This document shows, in pieces, positions 35,074-42,998 of a stretch of 64,000 nucleotides of DNA. Numbering within the stretch: the stretch's first letter is position 1; every line of letters begins with the position of its first letter. Origin of the DNA: Leifsonia poae (GTDB taxonomy: Bacteria > Actinomycetota > Actinomycetes > Actinomycetales > Microbacteriaceae); assembly GCF_020009625.1 (NCBI RefSeq), contig NZ_JAIHLP010000002.1, positions 1,054,001-1,118,000 on the forward strand, in the 5' to 3' direction. The notes beneath the pieces were generated by a model, which searched no databases, was not told where the DNA came from, and saw only the letters and a list, made by a program, of their open reading frames with translations. The position numbers were made by a program, and so were the translations under genes.

Positions 35074-37310
35074 ATGCGCCGATTTTCGTCAGATGTTTCG
35101 CCACCAGTCCGGTTGAGGGGGTCGACCGGACCGCTCGTCGCCGCCCTGGCCGCCGGCGCCCTGGCCCTCATCCTCCTCGCCGCCTGCGCGGCACCCGCGA
35201 GCGCTGCAGCCCCCACGCCGGCTGCGGCCACGCTCGATGTCCCGAACAACGCCACACCCCCGCCTGCCACACCGACCGAACCGCCGCAGGCGACGACCAT
35301 CGATCCTTTCCCCTCTGCCCTCGTCACGACGTTCCCGCTTCGCGCGGCGGGAACGGGAATTCCAGACGATGTCATCCAGATCTCGGCCGGCGCCGGCGGC
35401 TCGGCCGGAAGCCTCTGCCAGGCCACCGTCTCCGCCGACGGCGGCTGGAACTGCGACCTCAGCGCCCCGCCGAACGGGCCGGCGATCGTGGTGCGAGCCG
35501 TCTCCCGCGACACCGGACAGAGCGCCGACGCCCGCGTGGACGTGCTCTCGCCGCCCACCATCATCGCGCCGCCGGGCGCGTTCACCGGCGGTGGCGTGCA
35601 CGGAACGGCCTACCCGAACGCCCGGGTGACCGTGACCGGCGCCAGCGGCGCCACCTGCAGTTTCCCCGCCGATTCAGGCGGCACCTGGGGCTGCGTGCTC
35701 CACGGGGCACCGCCGGGGCGGACCACGGTCACTGCCACCCAGGTGGCGCCGTTCTCGACCCTGCCCTCTGCGCCCAGCGCCCAGGTTCCCATCGTGATCG
35801 ACACGACACCCCCGGCCGCTCCCACGATCACGACCCCAGCCAGCGGCAGCACGGCCGGCCTCGGGCAGACGGTCGACTTCGCCGGGGCCGGCGAGACCGG
35901 CTCGCGGGTTACCGTCTACGCAAGCGACACCCGCGGCAGTTCCGTCATCTGTTCGGCACTCGTGCAGGCAGGGGCGTGGAAATGCCCCGGCACTCTCGCC
36001 GCCGGCACGTACGCCGTCACAGCCCTTCAATCGGATGCGGCCGGCAACGTCAGCCCGCCCAGCAACACCGTGAGTCTCCGTTTCGGCACCTCGTCGCCCG
36101 CGCCAGGAACCGCTCCCGGCTCCCCCACGCCCTCGGCTCCCCCGAGAAGCCCGTCGAGCACGCCGGCCCCGGCCGCTCCGGTGCCACCCGGAACCGGCCC
36201 GACCCCCACTCCCCGAGCGCCGGGATCCCGCTGCCCATCGTTCCCGGTTGGCTGGGGACCCCGTTCACGGCAGCGACAGCGCCAGTGGTGTCCGGTGCGG
36301 CCTTCCCCGGATGGTTGAGATCGCTGCTCCTCGCCGCTGCCGCCATCCTCCTGCTTGCACTCCCCGCGCGACTGCTCGCCGGCTCCCTCGCCCGCACCCG
36401 CTCCGAGAACGGCCCCCGGCGTCGCGGCCGGTTCTTCGGCCGCAATCGAAGCGCGAGTGAACTCCGCGCGGCCGAGACCCGGCTCGCCGACGCCACGGGA
36501 ACGCCGGCCGCCGCGCAGGACGCGTCGGCGGTCACCGGGCCGACAGCATCCACGGCCGGCGTCGCTGCCCGCCCCTCCTCATCTGGGAATCGCCGGCTGC
36601 TCCCCGCCGTGTTCGCCGCAGCGGCCGCCCTCGTCACCCTGTCCAGCCCCGTTCAGGATCTCGGCGCCTATCTGCGGGTGCTGCTCGCCATCGTGCTCGC
36701 CCTCGCCGCGGTCAACGGGTGCTGGGTCGCCGTCGCCCGCTGGAGCGCGACCCGCCTCGGCGCCGGTCGCATCGAGGTCGTGTTCCGACCGACGCTGCTC
36801 CTGATCGTGGCCGCCGCAGCGATCGGTTCGCGGATGCTCGGCCTCCAGCCCGCACTGCTCTTCGGCCTCGTGCTCAGCGTGGTCGTTGCAGACGGCGCAA
36901 GCCGGACCACCCGCGCCCGGATCGCCGCCGTACAGGTGACGGGACTCGCCACGGTCGGTGTGCTGGCCTGGCTGGCCGTCGGCATTCTGCCGACCCCTTC
37001 GAACTCGCTATCGGCCTTCGCCACCGAACTCGCCAACTCGCTCGCGCTCCTCGGCCTCGGCTCCGCCGCGATCATGCTCCTGCCGGTGGGTCCGCTAGCG
37101 GGCCGCGCGGTCTTCCAGCGGTCGAGGCTCGGATGGCTCGCCCTCAGCCTGGTCATCGACACTCTGCTGTTCGCGCTGCTGCTGCCCGTCGCATCCCTCG
37201 TCGGGTCCGGACAGAACACCGTCGTTCTCGTCGTCGCCGCTATCGGCTTCGCCGCCCTCAGCGTCTCGGTCTGGCTCTGGGAGCGTTACGTCGAGCCTTC
37301 CCGCTCCTGA
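35074..37310 (+). pseudogene. exported Ig-like repeat / multi-pass membrane protein, frameshifted
   Basis: The first frame (35074-36318) gives a signal peptide (PLVAALAAGALALILLAAC), then two or three bacterial Ig-like repeats (GTGIPDDVIQISA..., GGGVHGTAYPNARVTVTG..., DTTPPAAPTITTPASGST) and a Pro/Thr linker. The remainder continues in another frame from about 36215 (SAGIPLPIVPGWLGTP...). It has some seven membrane helices and ends YVEPSRS at 37310. One extra base in the GACCCCCACTCCCC stretch (36210-36223) joins the parts into one protein of about 745 residues. Function unknown; adhesion or envelope roles are guesses. Confidence 0.75.
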
Positions 37311-37366
37311 CCCGCCGCTCGCCCGCTCGGATCCCCCCACAGGCGATGTTCTGAGCGTCACGACGC

Positions 37367-37753
37367 TCAGAACGCGGCGACGTAGAACCAGGCACCGTCT
37401 TCGCGCACGAAACTCGACACCTCGTGCTGTTCGCCGACCCGGTCCCCTTTGTGGAACGCACGGAACTCGACGACACCATCCCGATCGAATGGTCCGCCCC
37501 GCTCGGTGCGCAGAATGTCGAGCCGGTACCAGCGCAGACCGGCATAGGGTTCCAGCAGCGCCGGCCTGGTCGACGGATGCCAGCTGCGCAGCAGATGATC
37601 GATGTCGTTGCGGGCGAACGCCGTGAACCGGGAGCGCATCAGCCGCTCCGCCGTCGGCGCCACGATCTCGCCACGGAGAATTGGGCCGCAGCAGCTGTCG
37701 AACGTCTCCCCGCTCAAACACGGGCACCGATGGGACGCTGCGGCAGAAGTCAC
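37367..37753 (-). CDS. YchJ-family protein with SEC-C zinc motif
   Basis: The 128-residue protein has the N-terminal zinc-binding motif CPCLSGETFDSCCGP, then LMRSRFTAFARNDIDHLLRSWHPSTRP and an NTF2-like domain ending EVSSFVREDGAWFYV. This is the full length of the UPF0225/YchJ family, whose role is not established. It converges with the Ig-like gene. Confidence 0.9.
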   Translation of the reverse strand: MTSAAASHRCPCLSGETFDSCCGPILRGEIVAPTAERLMRSRFTAFARNDIDHLLRSWHPSTRPALLEPYAGLRWYRLDILRTERGGPFDRDGVVEFRAFHKGDRVGEQHEVSSFVREDGAWFYVAAF

Positions 37754-38036
37754 CCCTCGAGGGTACTGCGCACCGCCGGACGGTCGCGGCCGTCCCGAAC
37801 AACCGCGGCCGCCGCGGCGATGTGGCTCAGCCGACGCCGCGGGGAGCGAGAAAGACCCGGTCGCGGCTACCGTCGGGGGATCTCTGGAACCGCGGCCGGG
37901 TCAAGGACACCACACCAGATTGGGCGTCTGACAGCATTGTGCGCTCGTGTGATGGATGCGGGCTATGGGTCGGCTGAGCGTTCTCACACGGTGCCGCCCA
38001 GCATTCGCGATAGCTGCGCGGGTGTAGCGTTATCGC

Positions 38037-38147
38037 ATGGCTGGTTTGCTCATCGGGTTCATTGTGCTGGTGGTCGTCGTCGGTGGCGTCCTCGGAGTTT
38101 CCGCGATGGTCGCGATGGCCAAGGCGCCCTACCGCGACAAGAAGTGA
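38037..38147 (+). CDS. 36-residue single-helix membrane protein
   Basis: This short ORF begins MAGLLIGFIVLVVVVGGVLG and ends AKAPYRDKK: one membrane helix with a short basic C-terminus. It is preceded by a TAGCGT/TTATC-rich stretch with no ribosome site, compatible with a leaderless transcript. It converges with the TetR gene. No function can be given. Confidence 0.5.
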   Translation: MAGLLIGFIVLVVVVGGVLGVSAMVAMAKAPYRDKK

Positions 38148-38164
38148 CCCTGCGTCGGTCACGC

Positions 38165-38758
38165 TCAGCGCAGACCGGCGAGGAAGAGGTTCAACACCCG
38201 CCGCAGGTCGTCTCGGGAGTATCCGCTCTTGTTCGCCGCCCAGGCGAGCGAGCTGGCGAAGACGAAGAGATCGTCGGCTTTGACGTCTGTGCGCACGGCC
38301 CCGGCATCCTGAGCCCGCACCAGCAGTGCCGCGGTCGCGTCTTTCATCAGACCGCACGGCGCGGTGAGCGGTGAGTCGCAGTCGTTGACGGCTTCGGCCA
38401 CCGAGTCCGGCAGCCCGTCGTAACTGCTGAGGTGCCGGGCGAGTTCGATGAGCCACTCGTTCAGGGCTTCACCGGCGTCGGGCCGCGCCAGCAGCTCTTC
38501 GGCTTTCTGGTCGAGTGCCTGGCGGCTCTCCACCAGCGCGGCCGCGAGCAGACACTCCCGGTTGGGGAAGTGCCGGTACAGCGTCCCGGCGCCGACGCCG
38601 GCCCGCTTGGCGATGTCGTCGAGCGAGGTCTGCACGCCGTGTTCGCTGAACGCTTCGCAGGCCACCTCCACAATGCGGTCGTAGTTGCGTTGCGCGTCGG
38701 CGCGCAACGGCTTCTCGGCGACGCCGATCGGCGGCGTGCTGAGCGTCTCCGTGGCCAC
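38165..38758 (-). CDS. TetR-family repressor of the divergent DHA2 efflux pump
   Basis: From GTG 38758 (AAAGGA seven bases upstream; the TTG at 38776 is weaker) the protein is 197 residues. The helix-turn-helix is TSLDDIAKRAGVGAGTLYRHFPNRECLL. The C-terminal domain ends NKSGYSRDDLRRVLNLFLAGL, like many drug-efflux TetR proteins. The pump gene is divergent, and two matching operators lie between them. Confidence 0.92.
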   Translation of the reverse strand: MATETLSTPPIGVAEKPLRADAQRNYDRIVEVACEAFSEHGVQTSLDDIAKRAGVGAGTLYRHFPNRECLLAAALVESRQALDQKAEELLARPDAGEALNEWLIELARHLSSYDGLPDSVAEAVNDCDSPLTAPCGLMKDATAALLVRAQDAGAVRTDVKADDLFVFASSLAWAANKSGYSRDDLRRVLNLFLAGLR

Positions 38759-38793
38759 GTGAGCATCCTTTCGCAAAGTTCACTTCATCACCG

Positions 38794-38823
38794 TTGACAA
38801 AGCGGAGACAGTCTCCGTATTGT
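38794..38823 (+). promoter_or_regulatory. promoter of the DHA2 efflux gene with embedded operator
   Basis: TTGACA (38794-38799), an 18 bp spacer and TATTGT (38818-38823) form a strong promoter toward the pump gene. The spacer holds the palindrome CGGAGAC-A-GTCTCCG (38803-38817), so a bound repressor would sit between -35 and -10. Confidence 0.8.
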
Positions 38824-38835
38824 TGAACACTCAAG

Positions 38836-38850
38836 AGGAGAGTCTCTCCG
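38836..38850. promoter_or_regulatory. second TetR operator (GGAGA-N3-TCTCC)
   Basis: AGGAGAGTCTCTCCG repeats the GGAGA-N3-TCTCC geometry of the spacer operator. The centres are 33 bp apart, about three helical turns, which would place two dimers on the same face. Confidence 0.7.
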
Positions 38851-38879
38851 AATAGCAGTCTACGTCCTGCGAGAAACGG

Positions 38880-40358
38880 ATGCACAGCATGACGACCACC
38901 GAACTCAGCGAACACCCGACAACACCACCCCTCCCCCCGGCGCGCCGCACCCTGCGCGGTCCGGCCCTCGGCCTGATCGTCGTCTTCATCACCCAGCTCA
39001 TGCTCGTGGTCGATGCGAGCATCGTGAACGTCGCCCTCCCCGACATCCAGAAAGAACTGCACTTCTCCCCCACCGACCTCTCCTGGGTGGTCACCGCATA
39101 CGCTCTCGCGTTCGGCGGCCTCATCCTGCTGAGCGGCAAGATCGGTTCGATCGTCGGCGCCCGCCTCGCCCTCATGGTCGGCGTCGCGCTCTTCATCGTC
39201 GCCTCCGCGATCGGCGGATTCGCGCCCAGCCCCGAAATCCTCGTCGCCGCCCGCGTGCTGCAGGGCATCGGCGCCGCTATCGCCGCCCCCAGCACGCTCG
39301 TGCTGCTCGTGGCGAACACCACCGAAGGCCCGAATCGCGCCCGTGCGATGTCCCTGTTCGTGCTCGCCGCCGGCAGTGGCGGCGCGATCGGCCTCATCCT
39401 CGGCGGCTTCCTCACCACCAGTTTCGGCTGGGAGTGGGTCATGTTCGTCAACGTGCCGATCGGCATCCTGATCATCGTCGGGGCCGCACTGTTCCTGCGC
39501 GAGACCGAGCGGGTGCCCGCCAAGCTCGACCTCGGCGGCGCCGCGGTCTCCACCATCGGCATGGTCGCGCTGGTCTACGGTTTCACCCGCGCGGCCAGCC
39601 ACGGCTGGAACGATGTGCAGGTGATCGTCTCGTTCGCTGCGGCCGTGATCTCTCTGGTCTCCCTGGTGTTCATCGAGCGCCGGCACTCGAGCCCCGTCGT
39701 GCAACTCCACTTCTTCTCCCGGATGCGCACCGCGACCCCCCTGCTCGGTATGCTCCTCGTGCCCGCCGGAATGTTCGGGTTCTTCTACTTCGCCGCCCTC
39801 TTCACTCAGAACGTGCTCGGCTTCGACCCGCTCGGCACCGGGCTCGCCCTCCTCCCGTTCGTCGCGGCGATGCTGGTGACCAACGAGATCGCGCCGCGCG
39901 TACTGCTACCCCGGGTCGGCGAGAAGGTGATCGGCGTGCTCGGTCTCAGCGGCATGACGATCGGTCTGGTCTGGCTCGGCCAGATGAACGCCTCCAGCAC
40001 ATTCGTCTCCGGCATCCTCGGCCCGGCGATCGTGCTCGGTATCAGCGCCGGCCTCACCTTCGCGCCGCTCACCTCCATCGCCATGGCCCAAGCACCGAAA
40101 GGCGAGGTCAGTGCCGCCTCCAGCCTCATCCAGGGCATGCAGCAGCTCGGCGGCTCCATCGGCGTGGCCGTGCTGACCACCGTCTTCATCGCGGTGACCG
40201 CTGTCTCGGGCGAAGCCCGCGGCATCTCGACCTCGCTCCTCATCGGCGCGGCTTTCCCCGCAGCAGCCCTCGTGCTGTTCGCGATCTGGGGGCGCCGCAT
40301 CCCGGCCACCACCGGCGACGCCGAAGAAAGCGAGCAAGCCCCGGTGGTCCTGCACTGA
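38880..40358 (+). CDS. DHA2-family (EmrB/QacA-like) multidrug MFS transporter
   Basis: The 492-residue protein has 14 predicted helices. Motif D1 is MLVVDASIVNVALPDIQKEL, motif A-like LSGKIGSIVGARLAL, motif C ALPFV region and RARAMSLFVLAAGSGGAIGLILGG. It starts at ATG 38880 or 38889. It is controlled by the divergent TetR protein through two operators, a classic drug-inducible proton-driven efflux design. The substrate is unknown. A hairpin terminator follows at 40401. Confidence 0.92.
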   Translation: MHSMTTTELSEHPTTPPLPPARRTLRGPALGLIVVFITQLMLVVDASIVNVALPDIQKELHFSPTDLSWVVTAYALAFGGLILLSGKIGSIVGARLALMVGVALFIVASAIGGFAPSPEILVAARVLQGIGAAIAAPSTLVLLVANTTEGPNRARAMSLFVLAAGSGGAIGLILGGFLTTSFGWEWVMFVNVPIGILIIVGAALFLRETERVPAKLDLGGAAVSTIGMVALVYGFTRAASHGWNDVQVIVSFAAAVISLVSLVFIERRHSSPVVQLHFFSRMRTATPLLGMLLVPAGMFGFFYFAALFTQNVLGFDPLGTGLALLPFVAAMLVTNEIAPRVLLPRVGEKVIGVLGLSGMTIGLVWLGQMNASSTFVSGILGPAIVLGISAGLTFAPLTSIAMAQAPKGEVSAASSLIQGMQQLGGSIGVAVLTTVFIAVTAVSGEARGISTSLLIGAAFPAAALVLFAIWGRRIPATTGDAEESEQAPVVLH

Positions 40359-40400
40359 CCCTGACCTGACCTCTCGCGTCACACTGCGACGCACCGGGCA

Positions 40401-40434
40401 GACGCCCCCTGGAATCGGCTTCCCAGGGGGCGTC
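40401..40434 (+). terminator. terminator after the efflux gene
   Basis: Two 12 bp arms (GACGCCCCCTGG and CCAGGGGGCGTC) enclose a 10-base loop, followed by TTC. It separates the pump gene from the tRNA. Confidence 0.8.
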
Positions 40435-40463
40435 TTCACGCCATCGCTACGATGGATGCTCGG

Positions 40464-40537
40464 GCCCCCATAGCCCAATCGGCAGAGGCAGACGACTTAA
40501 AATCGTCCAAGTGTGGGTTCGAGTCCCACTGGGGGTA
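40464..40537 (+). tRNA. tRNA with UAA anticodon (tRNA-Leu), short variable loop
   Basis: A complete cloverleaf can be drawn. The acceptor is GCCCCCA / TGGGGGT with discriminator A. The D arm is GCC...GGC, the anticodon stem GACGA / TCGTC around loop CTTAAAA, the variable loop only CAAGT, and the T arm GTGGG-TTCGAGT-CCCAC. The CCA end is not encoded. Anticodon UAA reads the Leu codon UUA, yet bacterial tRNA-Leu usually has a long variable arm. An integrase fragment lies just downstream, so the 3' half is a likely attachment site. Confidence 0.88.
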
Positions 40538-40609
40538 CTCGGCTACTTTCTTGCTATGACTGGGATCGGAGCGGTTTTCGGGGCCCCCGAACCACCAATC
40601 GCCCACAAC

Positions 40610-40801
40610 TGAATCGCGCAGCGTCATCCAGAGCGGCCGAAACGGCGTCCAGGTCGCGGTGATGTGATTGTGGCCGTCGCCGAGCACCAACTGCTCGCGC
40701 GACCTGCCCTCACACTGCCGCGCGAGCGCTTCCGCGAGGAACTTCGGGAATGGCACCGATCGCGCCCGGTGAGACTTCGGGGTGCCGACGATCACCTCCA
40801 C
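40610..40801 (-). pseudogene. tyrosine integrase fragment
   Basis: About 60 codons read VEVIVGTPKSHRARSVPFPK then FLAEALARQCEGRSREQLVL and GDGHNHITATWTPFRPLW. This is the stretch between the catalytic Arg and His regions of phage-type tyrosine recombinases. The N-terminal domain is absent beyond 40801 and the catalytic C-terminal end is missing toward the tRNA. The same frame runs on through the antisense strand of the tRNA, which is not protein. It marks the decayed end of an integrated element. Confidence 0.7.
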
Positions 40802-40893
40802 TCGACGACATCCTCAGCGCGCTCGGCAAACCACCGCGACCATACGCACCACTACTGGACGCCTACCGATCCAGATGGTCGGACTGGGCCTAA
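40801..40893 (+). pseudogene. truncated gene end of unknown family
   Basis: The plus-strand frame SPPLDDILSALGKPPRPYAP continues LLDAYRSRWSDWA to a stop at 40891. It directly abuts the broken edge of the integrase fragment. It looks like the C-terminus of a protein whose front was lost; I do not recognise it. Confidence 0.3.
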
Positions 40894-40984
40894 CCCCACA
40901 CACCACAACCAACGCCTGCACCAAGCGCTCGCAACGCGTTAACCTGATCCCGCGTAGGTGAAGTATCCTTACCGGCAGACCGCG

Positions 40985-41018
40985 AAAAGCCCCGACCGGA
41001 ATACCGGTGCGGGGCTTT
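40985..41018. terminator. bidirectional terminator-like hairpin
   Basis: AAAGCCCCG-ACCGG pairs with CCGGT-CGGGGCTTT (one bulged G), with A/T runs on both sides. It ends the small HTH gene on the minus strand. Confidence 0.75.
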
Positions 41019-41019
41019 C

Positions 41020-41208
41020 TCATTCCCGGGCTCGTGCCGCGTTGAGTATCCGGTGCACCTGCATCGACGACAGGCCGACCGCGTCAGCAATGTGCGTCTT
41101 CGGCACGCCGGCGGATGCTGCGGCGATGATGAGCTCGTCTCGTTCCAGGTCGACCCGCTTCCGTGCCGCTCGCACATCCTTCAGCTTCGTCAGCCAGTCG
41201 TCAGCCAC
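41020..41208 (-). CDS. small helix-turn-helix protein of the integrated element
   Basis: This 62-residue protein starts at GTG 41208 (VADDWLTKLKDVRAARKRVD). Its second half is a Mor/resolvase-like helix-turn-helix: LIIAAASAGVPKTHIADAVG followed by LSSMQVHRILNAARARE. The start overlaps the stop of the small membrane ORF by eight bases. Such proteins are typical of phages and integrative elements. It may bind the AACAT palindromes upstream at 41456-41491, which is inference. Confidence 0.65.
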   Translation of the reverse strand: MADDWLTKLKDVRAARKRVDLERDELIIAAASAGVPKTHIADAVGLSSMQVHRILNAARARE

Positions 41209-41410
41209 GACGGCCCCTGATCGCCGCGAGCAAAGCACTTACCGCGACGACAAGCGCGGCGATGCTGATGATGAGGGTTACTACCTCCACCGTGTTCTCC
41301 TGTTCTACCCTTGGGAGGAGCGGCCCCCAGGTAATTTGTCTACCTGGGGGCCTTTCCTGGCTAGCGTTTCCGGCGTTGATTATCGCGGTGAGGATTCCGA
41401 TGATTTCCAC
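41201..41410 (-). CDS. small membrane protein of the element; two possible starts
   Basis: From GTG 41410 (GGAGGAGAACCG ahead) the product is 69 residues with hydrophobic parts IIGILTAIINAG and VVTLIISIAALVVAVSALLAAI. A second in-frame GTG at 41290 has an equally strong ribosome site (CAGGAGAACACG) and would give a 29-residue single-helix peptide. A 12 bp hairpin (41322-41352) lies between the two starts. Which product is made is not clear. It overlaps the HTH gene. Confidence 0.4.
   Translation of the reverse strand: MEIIGILTAIINAGNASQERPPGRQITWGPLLPRVEQENTVEVVTLIISIAALVVAVSALLAAIRGRRG
41322..41352. terminator. strong hairpin between the two alternative starts
   Basis: GGCCCCCAGGTA and TACCTGGGGGCC pair perfectly around a 7-base loop. 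On the plus strand TTTCC follows. It may be a terminator or an attenuator for the minus-strand small ORFs. Confidence 0.6.
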
Positions 41411-41455
41411 CGGTTCTCCTCCCCCTTGGGATATCTCCCCCAACAAGAACAGTCT

Positions 41456-41491
41456 AACATGATGTTGCACTCAATGGTAACATAATGTTAC
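41456..41491. promoter_or_regulatory. tandem AACAT-N-ATGTT operators
   Basis: AACAT-G-ATGTT (41456-41466) and the larger perfect palindrome GTAACAT-A-ATGTTAC (41477-41491) have centres 23 bp apart in AT-rich DNA upstream of the small membrane/HTH unit. This is the usual look of a phage-type repressor region. Confidence 0.6.
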
Positions 41492-41572
41492 GCTTTTTTG
41501 TCTGAGGAGACCCCACGCGTGGTTGGTTGTAGATAATCGGGAAGTGGGATTCAGTTGACCTCAACGTGAGCG

Positions 41573-41755
41573 GTGCCCCAGACGCGAGAGCCTATTCTTC
41601 ATTGCTCTGTGGTCCCACTCAATCAGATGGATTGTCACTATCTGCGCGTTGGGGTCAGGTGGTATGACCAACCATTTCCCGCGACGCTCCGTGACCTCGA
41701 AGCCCTGGGCCTCACGTTCCAAGCGGAGGTTCTCAACCCTTTATCGGGTATTTGA
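41573..41755 (+). CDS. doubtful small ORF in the element remnant
   Basis: A 60-codon frame from GTG 41573 (MPQTREPILHCSVVPLNQMD ... FQAEVLNPLSGI) has no clear ribosome site and no known domain. It is listed because the 41492-41855 stretch holds no other gene. The rest of that stretch has two inverted repeats, CGCTCG...CGAGCG (41780-41797) and CCCTTGTCG...CGACAAGGG (41816-41848), and nothing else I can name. Confidence 0.2.
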   Translation: MPQTREPILHCSVVPLNQMDCHYLRVGVRWYDQPFPATLRDLEALGLTFQAEVLNPLSGI

Positions 41756-41855
41756 ACCTCTCTCCCCTATTGAGTTACTCGCTCGGTTGAACGAGCGCGT
41801 CTAAACGAACAGAAACCCTTGTCGGTTAACAGGGTTGCTCGACAAGGGACTATTT

Positions 41856-41904
41856 GCCCCGACTCTGCCGCCCTTCGGAGTAGCACGGCCGGGCCTCTCT
41901 TTCG
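41856..41904. repeat. stem-loop repeat copy 1 (3' of HTH gene)
   Basis: GCCCCGACTCTGC and GCACGGCCGGGCC can pair around a loop containing CTTCGGAG. The block 41871-41904 is about 85% identical to 42578-42609, and both lie right behind the stop of a minus-strand HTH-containing gene. They are probably homologous terminators or a small mobile hairpin. Confidence 0.55.
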
Positions 41905-41907
41905 AGT

Positions 41908-42210
41908 TCAGGCGGTGCGGCGGTGGAACGCTTCGACTTCGGAGCGGGCGAGGACCATCGACTTGCCGACTTTCTCTGCGGTGAGGCGGTGCTCGTCGAT
42001 GAGCTGGAGTACCCGCTGCCGGCTGACGCCGAGGATCTCGGCGGCGTCGGTCACGCCGACGAGGTCGGGCATCGGCGTGTAGCCCTCGCGGGCGTTCCAT
42101 TCGGCTTCGGTCAACACTGTGATGGTGATCGGTACGGCGTCGAACACCGGGCCTGTGATGGCGACGGCGACGCGGGTGGCTTCGACGATGGTGTTGGCGG
42201 GGACAGTCAT
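41908..42210 (-). CDS. excisionase-type helix-turn-helix protein
   Basis: This is a 100-residue protein. The first 45 residues are beta-like (IVEATRVAVAITGPVFDAVP). The C-terminal half is a MerR/AlpA-type DNA-binding domain, LVGVTDAAEILGVSRQRVLQ then LIDEHRLTAEKVGKSMVLARSEVEAF. Such domains act as excisionases or small regulators in integrated elements, but similar proteins also occur alone in actinobacterial chromosomes. It has no good ribosome site at ATG 42210. Confidence 0.7.
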   Translation of the reverse strand: MTVPANTIVEATRVAVAITGPVFDAVPITITVLTEAEWNAREGYTPMPDLVGVTDAAEILGVSRQRVLQLIDEHRLTAEKVGKSMVLARSEVEAFHRRTA

Positions 42211-42243
42211 CTGGACGTCGACGTATCCGCGCGGTGGGGTCTG

Positions 42244-42276
42244 GAGGCCCGGGGTAGTTGCGATACCCCGGGCCTC
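42244..42276. terminator. perfect 13 bp hairpin
   Basis: GAGGCCCGGGGTA and TACCCCGGGCCTC pair around GTTGCGA in the 42211-42614 gap. The rest of that gap holds a possible 34-codon ORF (42304-42408, plus) without ribosome site or known domain, and the second stem-loop repeat. Confidence 0.7.
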
Positions 42277-42563
42277 TGTCTAGAGTCCACGGCCAGCATC
42301 ACTGTGGCGCGAGGATTCTTGGCGCAGTGGGCTGCGCACTATCCAGAGGAGGTAGACGGACTCTTCAAGCCGACTGAGGGTCGAATTTCCGCGGCAGACA
42401 ACAAATAGAGCGGCCTGGGGCCGCGCGAAGGGGGTTCTGGCGCGGCCTCGTCGTGGTCGGCCCAGAATCATTTCCCGTCTGCTGGAGCTCGCACTGCAGT
42501 AAATCCGATCCAAGGCCGTCATTCGACCCGTCCGCTATCTATTGAGCACCCTCGCAGATTCTC

Positions 42564-42609
42564 CCCCGGTCGTGCCGCTCTTCGGAGTAGCAGGGCCGGG
42601 GCTTTTTCG
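42564..42609. repeat. stem-loop repeat copy 2 (3' of hicB)
   Basis: CCCCGG...CCGGGG closes a stem with loop CTCTTCGGAGTA and a run CTTTTT on the plus side. Its core 42578-42609 matches the repeat at 41871-41904. Confidence 0.55.
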
Positions 42610-42614
42610 TGGTT

Positions 42615-42998
42615 CTACGCGTTGACGAGCTGGTGTGCGCGCTGGTGGGAGACGTCAAGGATGGCACCGATGTCGCGGAGTGGCACGCCTTCCTCTGCTA
42701 GCGCCTTGGCGAGTGCGGTGGCGGTTTCGGTGGCTTCGCGTTCGAGTTGGGCGGCGGTTTCTCGGTCTCGGCGGATCGTCTCGAGTGCGGTGTGGATGTC
42801 GGTGACGGCGCCGACGGTGTCGAACTCGACATCGATGTCGAAGCTCTCTATGGGGGAGTTGGTGTTGGCGGCGATGTACTCGCGGGCCATCTCGGGCACT
42901 TCGGCGAGGCGGCGCGCTTGGGTGAGGCCGTCGAGTTCGGGGATGGCGACCATCCACCATTTGCCGTCGCGGGTGACGGAGACGGTGTATTTCTTCAT
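42615..42998 (-). CDS. hicB: HicB-family antitoxin
   Basis: The 127-residue protein has an N-terminal HicB fold (KKYTVSVTRDGKWWMVAIPELDGLTQARRLAEVPEMAREYI), an acidic middle and a C-terminal helix-turn-helix (EEGVPLRDIGAILDVSHQRAHQLV). HicB binds and blocks HicA and usually represses the operon. It overlaps hicA by four bases (ATGA) with the toxin first, the common order. An inverted repeat at 43197-43213 is the probable binding site. Confidence 0.88.
   Translation of the reverse strand: MKKYTVSVTRDGKWWMVAIPELDGLTQARRLAEVPEMAREYIAANTNSPIESFDIDVEFDTVGAVTDIHTALETIRRDRETAAQLEREATETATALAKALAEEGVPLRDIGAILDVSHQRAHQLVNA

Noticed and set aside
40436..40609. Continuation of the integrase-fragment frame through the tRNA (PQWDSNPH-type text)
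   Set aside because: This is antisense translation of the tRNA, a familiar annotation artefact. Only 40610-40801 resembles integrase.
42280..42522. 80-codon minus-strand frame in the element remnant
   Set aside because: Arg/Ser-rich composition, no ribosome site, no recognisable domain.
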